Source: Pelargonium nanum (Eukaryota; Streptophyta; Magnoliopsida; Geraniales; Geraniaceae). From it: a DNA stretch of 28,346 nucleotides. The notes beneath the pieces are model-generated. The model worked only from the letters and a program-made list of their open reading frames with translations. It had not been told where the DNA came from and did not search any database. Made by a program: the position numbers and the translations under genes. How positions within the stretch are numbered: the first letter of the stretch is position 1; each line of letters opens with the position of its first letter. Location of the stretch: assembly GCA_036897485.1 (NCBI GenBank), contig JAYMTF010000918.1, forward strand, positions 1 through 28,346, written 5' to 3'. Below, in pieces: positions 22,451-28,346 of this stretch.

Positions 22451-24141
22451 CATCTATATGAGTTGGAATCTAATTCCCTAATTTCTCTCTCAAGTACAGT
22501 GATGAAATCTGCTGCTAGCCTGAAAAGGACTTGCACCATTGAACTAGAAAATACCACCTTCTAGATTTCACATGTATTATGTGATGACTGATGACAATCC
22601 CTGTTCAGGATCAATGTCGATCGTCTGCATTGTTTGCTCCAAATTTATTGGATGCATATTGCATAACTTAACAATTTCCACATAAAATATTCAAGTTATG
22701 TCTTATCTATTTATGACAAAAATTGCAGATATAAGTGGATAAGAAATCATCCCGTGGCAAATTGCTATGATGAATCCAAAAGAAGAAGCAGTTGTTATGA
22801 ATAGCAGCAGAAATTAAACTTACCAACCTATATTAGTTGATCGCAGACAAAACTTCATGTAATGTACCTTCCTGCAAACATTTGTAGATAAGTTCTTCCA
22901 TTTTAACTGGTCTTGTTAGTGATCGAAATAAGCAAAAAAAATTCCTCCTTTTTTCCCCTATTCCGCCTTCTTCCTGATTCCAGCCTGCAACGCATATAGA
23001 ATATAGAACAATAACCTTTGACAATTTGATTATGAAAGTTAAGTTTGGTGGAGTTTGGCAATTATATTGTCACACGCGATGCATGAGCTAATATATAAAT
23101 TTTGGACACGCTATTCAATGGTCAATAAATGAGATGTATACCACAGGAAGAAACCTTCTGATCCATTACAACAATCTTATACGTCTTTCCACACAATATT
23201 TAATGCCTCAAAATGTGAAGGCATGCATACAAAATGTATAATATGTTTCAGATACAACCAACCATAATCAACAAACAGCCATACAATATGAACAAGAAGA
23301 TCACGGATATAATAATAATAAATAGAAGGTGATCGACACTTCAGAATTAAGGAGAATTTAGATGCAGCAAGGGGAAGATAGATCCATGCAAAAACCAAAC
23401 ATTCAATCTACAGTTTTATACTTGTCCATTTCTTTTTTAATAAAGGTTTTGAGATGATCTTAATTAGTGACTAAAAAAACAAAGTATTAGACTGATAATG
23501 ACTATATGTTGTGCATTGATATCTGAAAACCAATTTTTTATAGTTGCAGTCATAGTTCCCAGAGTCCCATTTTTCACGGAACCTTTGCCTGACCACAAGA
23601 CATCAAAAGATGATCCCCTGGAGGGACATTGAAGATTCAACTCATTGATGTGACCAGGTCTATGGTTGCAATTTTGGCATCACTCTCACTGACGAGGCCA
23701 TGTCGTTGCAACATTGGCGTCACTTTGGTGCAAAATGACACTAAATGAACACACCATAATTCACTAAGACACCGGTACATTGGATTAGTTGAAAATTCAT
23801 TTAAAATCAAATGAAAAGTACATAAATTAGGAGGAATTGTCATTTGAAACAATAAAACTGAAACGCTACCATTCACATTTCACAAGAGTCTCACTCAACC
23901 ATTAAAAATAGATAATTATGTTGGAGTTGAGTTACAACGCCTTAAAGGTTATCAAGGTGTTCCCACCTGGTGTGTCTATTTGACATGGAGTCATATAAGC
24001 ATACTAGGGAGTTATCTCTTGTCCATGTGTTAGGGTAAAGTGTCCTACATTTGTCTAAGTCCAAAAGTCTTGAAGTGCTTCGAATCTAGGGTCGAGTTTA
24101 AGTGCCTTGCGCAAGGGTAGCACACCATTGAGTAGAGTTCC
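22451..24141. other. Intergenic DNA without a recognisable gene
   Basis: The minus strand has open frames at 22833-23024, 23177-23398 and 23637-23876. None has family similarity, biased composition or a matched set of exons. A short near-repeat, GTTGCAATTTTGGCATCACT at 23665-23684 and a 17/20 match at 23705-23724, is present. Confidence 0.45.
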
Positions 24142-24768
24142 TGATGTGTCTCTAAAAAAACGCATTGAATTTGAGAGTAAGAATTTCAATCAAAGCAGAA
24201 AAAGCACAAGAGAATTCTAGAGAGATAAAACTAGAGAGAGATGATCAAGAGTTGGAATCTCCCCTCCCTTCAAGACAAGGATATTTATACTAACAAACCA
24301 AAGTCGATGAAGTGGCGGCGTGTGATTGGTTGTTGTTAATGTGGGTGCATCGTGAGGCCCATTATGAGCTTGGATCCTCCCGACAGACTGTTTGTGAGGG
24401 TGTGACCCGTGTAGGTAAGCATTGGAGCTTCTGCGTACCCTTCGAGCATCGCGGGGAGGCTTGAAGTTCCTAGGAGCGCCCACTACTCTGGGTGGCTTCC
24501 TAGTGTCTTGTCGTAGCTTTGAGGCGTTAAGGTTACAAATACGCTTTCGGACGCAGAACGTGCGACCTTGGTGGCCTCCCCAGACGTTGACTTGGTCTCA
24601 TGCATGCCCATGTCCCAAGTGCAAGTATTGCTTGAGTCTCGTAGGTGGGGAGCCATGGTGGCCCTTCTCGTGATTGAGTATCAAATTAGTCTTCTTGTTG
24701 TGGCTTAGTAGGCGGGATGCTCCGTGTGAGCCCTAGAGAGGTGCAAGAGAACTCATAGGCCTAGGAGT
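24142..24768 (-). mobile_element. LTR-like block, minus orientation (possible solo LTR)
   Basis: Sequence character changes sharply here: 24421-24480 and 24601-24660 are about 55-60% G+C by my count, against AT-rich flanks. The minus strand has a TATA-like GTATAAATAT at 24281-24290, followed by a CT-rich leader-like stretch, as in the U3-R-U5 part of a plant LTR. The + left edge begins TGATGTGTC. GTTCC occurs immediately before it (24137-24141) and again at 24769-24773, a possible 5-bp target duplication. However, the right edge does not end in CA, and no protein remnants or second LTR are seen. Confidence 0.35.
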
Positions 24769-26101
24769 GTTCCAATTCGTTTATGACAATTTTCCAAAAC
24801 AGTCGAATTCACAAAAATGAATGAACGAGTTAGTCTAGTAAGACATAATCTATGAAGTTAAATTTCTTCTTTTTTTCCGGTCATAAAAGAGCACTTCGAT
24901 TTATAAAATTTCTTTTTGCAGAAGTGCCTAACAAGGAAATCCATATTTAAGAGCATAACTCTTTTATTAAAAATTACTATAACTATTATTATCATTCTCA
25001 CTCAAATGGTCTTATTCTAAATATATGTTAACATCTACCTATCAGAGGGAAATATAAGTGCATTGCAGTTTAAGAAAAGTTTTTGATGAGAAGCGCCTGT
25101 TAATAATAGATAAATTCAGTTTTCCCTTTCTATCGGTGTAGTGTCTTCGTAACCAATATGTAATTACATGTCTTTCTCGCATTGTAAGTGCGCGGACGGG
25201 CTGGTCTAGAGCATGGAACGCGAGAAGGATGGGCATGACACCGTGATATATCGCGACAAATTACCTTGTCTAACGTCTCCTGTTGTGGCAATGGCTTCGA
25301 TGTCATGGCAAATTACTATGTCCAGCATGATCTTGGGCGTGCAGCAGTTCAAACAAAGTGGGGGAGTGCTCTTGAGGTTACGCTGTCCAACATCCCTTTT
25401 ACATTGAGATACGTTGTACTGCATGTCCTTTCCTTTGGGAGATGCGGGGCTCCACTCTCTTGTAGCATTCCTCGGTTTAATCTTTTGAGCGTTCCCTTTT
25501 CCCATTGAGTGTCTTTTGGGAAATCCTAGTTGGTGGACATTTTGGTTCCCGGGACTGCTTGTCAATGTGACTCTTCATATGACCTTTCCACCTGTTGAGG
25601 TGGCAATCGGGTGACACGTTTCGTTCAAGTAGTGGCCGACTTAACAAATGATTTTTTAGGGTAGCAACACCTTGTAGGCAAATAATTTGACGGCCACACA
25701 GTTTTTGTAAATTGTCAATATCAACATAACATGTTGGGACAGGCGTGTAAGTTTTGATAAAAGTTTCACCAAAAATTTCAGCGTAGTGAAGAGTTCAATG
25801 GTCAACAATTGAGATTTACACGTGTCATTAGGAGTTAGCTTTGATAGAAGTTCAGAACATGATGTAGCAATATATCTAGGTTTTCAACATTCAACTTGTA
25901 GTCAAGATGGATAAGCATCAGACTCCTCAATCCTAATAGTGAAATGAGCTATTAGATTACTTTTTCCTTTTAGCATCTTCCAATAGGAGTAGAGGTCCTA
26001 AATTCAACCGTGCTTGAATTTTCCAATGCACCCAAAACTTTAAGCACGTTTACTAAATCTTTGTTCCCGTTATGTCTAAAAGCAATAATCCTAAAACGCC
26101 C
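24769..26101. other. Intergenic DNA, part unusually GC-rich, no recognised gene
   Basis: A second stretch of higher GC at about 25140-25620 carries overlapping open frames on both strands (up to 119 codons, minus, 25206-25565). None resembles a known plant or transposon protein. This may be more transposon-derived DNA. The rest is AT-rich. Confidence 0.4.
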
Positions 26102-26104
26102 TAA

Positions 26105-26376
26105 GGTTGCGTTTGGGAACATGGATTTGATTTGAAATTCGTCATTTGAAATTTTGGATTTGAAAGGTTGTATTTCAAATACAAATATAATGTTTGGAAA
26201 ACCATATAATTTCAAATGACAAGGTAAGAGCTGTCATTTGAAATCTCATGTTCAAGACATGTTTTGAATGCTATTGGATTTCACTCAAATCCAAATACAA
26301 ATTCTTAAAGTTCTCAAACACCTAATTTGGCTCAAATCCAGAATTTCAAATGAAATGATGGATCCCAAACACACCA
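26105..26376 (+). mobile_element. Tourist/PIF-Harbinger-like MITE, copy 3 (272 bp), intergenic
   Basis: It starts GGTTGCGTTTGGGAAC; the other end inverted is TGGTGTGTTTGGGATC, matching 10 of the outer 13 bases. TAA flanks both ends (26102-26104 and 26377-26379). It aligns almost base for base with copy 1 at 2961-3226. It looks like the best-preserved member in the window and has no coding capacity. Confidence 0.82.
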
Positions 26377-26820
26377 TAATCTAATTCCATCCCTTCACAA
26401 CAAGCTCTATATTGCTCCTCACAACAAGACTAACTACCAATAATAATAACTTACAATGAGGATCATCATCAGTTAGTCAGTTAACAGCAACCTCCAAGTG
26501 AAGCAACGGTAATTTTAATTCGCTCTTTAGAAAAACCTAACAGCAACCCTAGAAAACCCAATTCAGCATTCACAAACCCCAAATAAGCAGATACAGAAAT
26601 CAACAAATCATCAAAAACGCATGATCAAATCACACCCCAACTTCAACACACAGCAACGATGGAACATGAAAAGCATTGGATCAAACACTTGAACAACAAA
26701 ACCACACAAAAACAACACAAAGGTAATGCAATGTTGAATTCAAAACAGAAATCAAGCACTGCGAGTTGCCAATGAATTGATAAACCTATACAGCTAGGTC
26801 TTCAAAACAAAACGAGGGAG

Positions 26821-27006
26821 CTACATAGAACAGAGATTTTGGACGAGAAATGAGGATAGGACTTGCCTGTAATGGCTGGATTGAAGCATGGAGGATTGTG
26901 GAGATTGGAGGTGAAGAACAAAAAACGACATCGTCTCAGAGTTCTCTTCCTCTTAGACTTTTTGGTGTCTGAACTGTGGAGGAGACTCTGTTTGGCGATT
27001 TATATA
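26821..27006 (-). promoter_or_regulatory. Possible promoter and first exon of an unidentified minus-strand transcript
   Basis: The minus strand has TATATAAAT at 27006-26998. About 67 nt downstream an ATG at 26931-26929 opens a 36-codon frame (MSFFVLHLQSPQSSMLQSSH...) that stops at 26823-26821. The frame crosses CAG/GCAAGT, which could be a GC-type splice donor. The T-rich sequence below 26860 on this strand looks intron-like. No downstream exon of a known gene was found, so this may be a non-coding transcript, a broken gene or chance. Confidence 0.3.
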
Positions 27007-27317
27007 CTACTCTGGCTCGGAGCATGGGAATTAGGAAATGCATAGGATACATTTGCTCATACCTGTTTGTGTGTATAGATTTGTTAGGATTGGAGTCAAA
27101 TAAAGGTGTACTCCAATCAAATGGAGGGTATTTGAAGCAATCTTTAAGGATTTATGGTCTAGTTACTATGTCGGATAAGGTGGGTACTTATGTTAAGGGA
27201 TTAGTTTTGTGTCCGATAAGATGTCAATTTTGTAGAAATGACTCTTTCTTTTTAATTCTTTTTCTTTCTTTTGTGGAGCATTATTATCTCATTCTAATTC
27301 GAAATGTCACCTCACCC

Positions 27318-27428
27318 GACTCAGTATGGGTAAGCGGTTTAAAATGTTTGGTTTCTTCGAGATCTTATGTTCGAGCCTCTCTTCAAGTGTTACGTGGTAT
27401 TGTCCAACCAAATATTGTTTTTTTTAGA
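27318..27428 (+). mobile_element. tRNA-derived SINE-like fragment
   Basis: TGGGTAAGCGG at 27327-27337 resembles a pol III A box and TGTTCGAGCCT at 27368-27378 a B box. The 41-nt spacing is near that of tRNA genes. It is followed by a short body and a poly-T run at about 27413-27425, as in several plant SINEs. It does not fold as an intact tRNA, and no target duplication was found. Confidence 0.35.
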
Positions 27429-27431
27429 TAA

Positions 27432-28346
27432 ACCAGAAATATATATATAATCAAAAGACGGAGGTTCAGGTTTTACAAAAACCGCTTAGCCCTAAATTTA
27501 TGTTATCTTTGATCATTGGACACGTCATTATGAGTCATTTGAATAGAACTCTAATTGCAACAATCGAAGTAGAGATGCGTAGTGGATATTTGTGGAACAC
27601 TCACATCTTGCAAAACCAACGCAATTGGAGAAGTTCTAAGGTAGTATAAGCAATAGTTGAAACAAAATATGAGAATAATGAAGGGGAAACTGAAACTCGA
27701 AAAGATGACACAAATTAAAATATTTGAAGATATGGAGAAACATATAAATAAGAATATATAAGAAAAACACTAAAAGTTCAAGATGTGCTCGTTCAATGTC
27801 ATGGCACAACCGTTCGAAATAATGGTGGAGTAAAGGCGGAGGCAGACTCCGTCATACATCAGAAAAGAAAAGACTGATGAGTATGACGATGACATACATG
27901 ATTTGTTGTGGTATTTACATTCTATGCTTTTAATATATATATGTGGAGAAATTGATGTAACATCATAAGTAGACAATAAAAGAGAATGTAGGGCTGAGAC
28001 ACGAGCGGGTTACGGTGCTAAAAAAAATGATATTCCTCTCACGTTCTAGATGTGGGTTGGTCGATGTTCTCCATTTCGAGCTTTGGCAATGATGGTGAGC
28101 TGCATTTTAGAGAGTGATAGAGATGATGGTGTTGAGAACGAGTAAAAGCTCAAATTGGCAACCATAGAAGAAAATGAGTTTGAGGGCTCATTAAGGTTTC
28201 AAAGGCATCAAGGATGTTTTAGTTCTTTATCTTCTAAGTTCATCATGTTAAAATGAAATGAGTTTGAGAAAGTATAAGTTATCGCTTCTTCACATGTTAA
28301 TGTCGTGCTTCGTTTCATATTAAATGTCATCATAGAATTTTAACAT
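27432..28346. other. Intergenic DNA without a recognisable gene
   Basis: Only short unrelated open frames are present, for example 68 codons, minus, at 27770-27976. TATATA runs occur near 27440 and 27930. I see no structured RNA or repeat with support. Confidence 0.45.

Noticed and set aside
22833..23024. 63-codon minus-strand frame with a CAG acceptor-like site before it
   Set aside because: It could be a last exon, but no upstream exon or protein family was found to support it.
23665..23724. Two 20-bp near-repeats, 40 bp apart, considered as a repeat array
   Set aside because: Only two units with 17/20 identity. No CRISPR or satellite array is present in the window.
25970..26215. 81-codon minus-strand frame
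   Set aside because: Much of it is translation of MITE copy 3 and its flank.
26976..27431. 151-codon plus-strand frame
   Set aside because: No family similarity. It starts in the putative minus-strand promoter and runs through the SINE-like fragment.

Overview
The window is nuclear DNA from a flowering plant, most likely a eudicot. Genes are split by GT-AG introns, spacers are very AT-rich, and miniature inverted-repeat transposons (MITEs) sit in introns and spacers. All recognisable proteins belong to plant families. No operons, CRISPR arrays, rRNA or intact tRNA genes were seen. The species cannot be named from the sequence alone.

Layout, left to right. (1) 1-339, minus: the 5' end of a carboxylesterase gene cut by the window edge, with a TATA box at 421-428. 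(2) 2626-10673, plus: a complete 16-exon kelch-repeat gene (496 aa). Its introns carry two copies of a short MITE and probably other repeats. (3) 10924-11974, minus: a complete four-exon gene for a 157-aa DUF662 / Rab6-interacting-golgin-like coiled-coil protein. It converges on the kelch gene, and the two poly(A) signals lie within 23 bp. (4) 12595-13968, minus: a decayed 3' fragment of a full-size (PDR-type) ABCG transporter. (5) 15122-19343, minus: a complete four-exon Enhancer-of-Polycomb-like gene (850 aa) of the EPCR type, with a Stowaway-like MITE in its second intron. Its 5' region holds an overlapping uORF, a telo-box and GA runs. (6) 19981-28346: gene-poor DNA with a G-rich quadruplex candidate, a 79-bp tandem duplication, a GC-rich LTR-like block, a third MITE copy, a possible minus-strand promoter and first exon near 26.9 kb, and a tRNA-derived SINE-like fragment.

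The genes are unrelated neighbours and not a pathway: an esterase, a kelch protein, a Golgi-type coiled-coil protein, a dead transporter and a chromatin-complex subunit. I found no new multi-gene system. The observations most worth a second look are the three-copy MITE family with conserved 3-bp target duplications, the telo-box plus GA motifs in front of a gene whose family partners telo-box-binding proteins, and the closely facing poly(A) signals. Exon boundaries were worked out by hand from splice sites, reading-frame phase and family similarity. UTR ends and promoters are much less certain.
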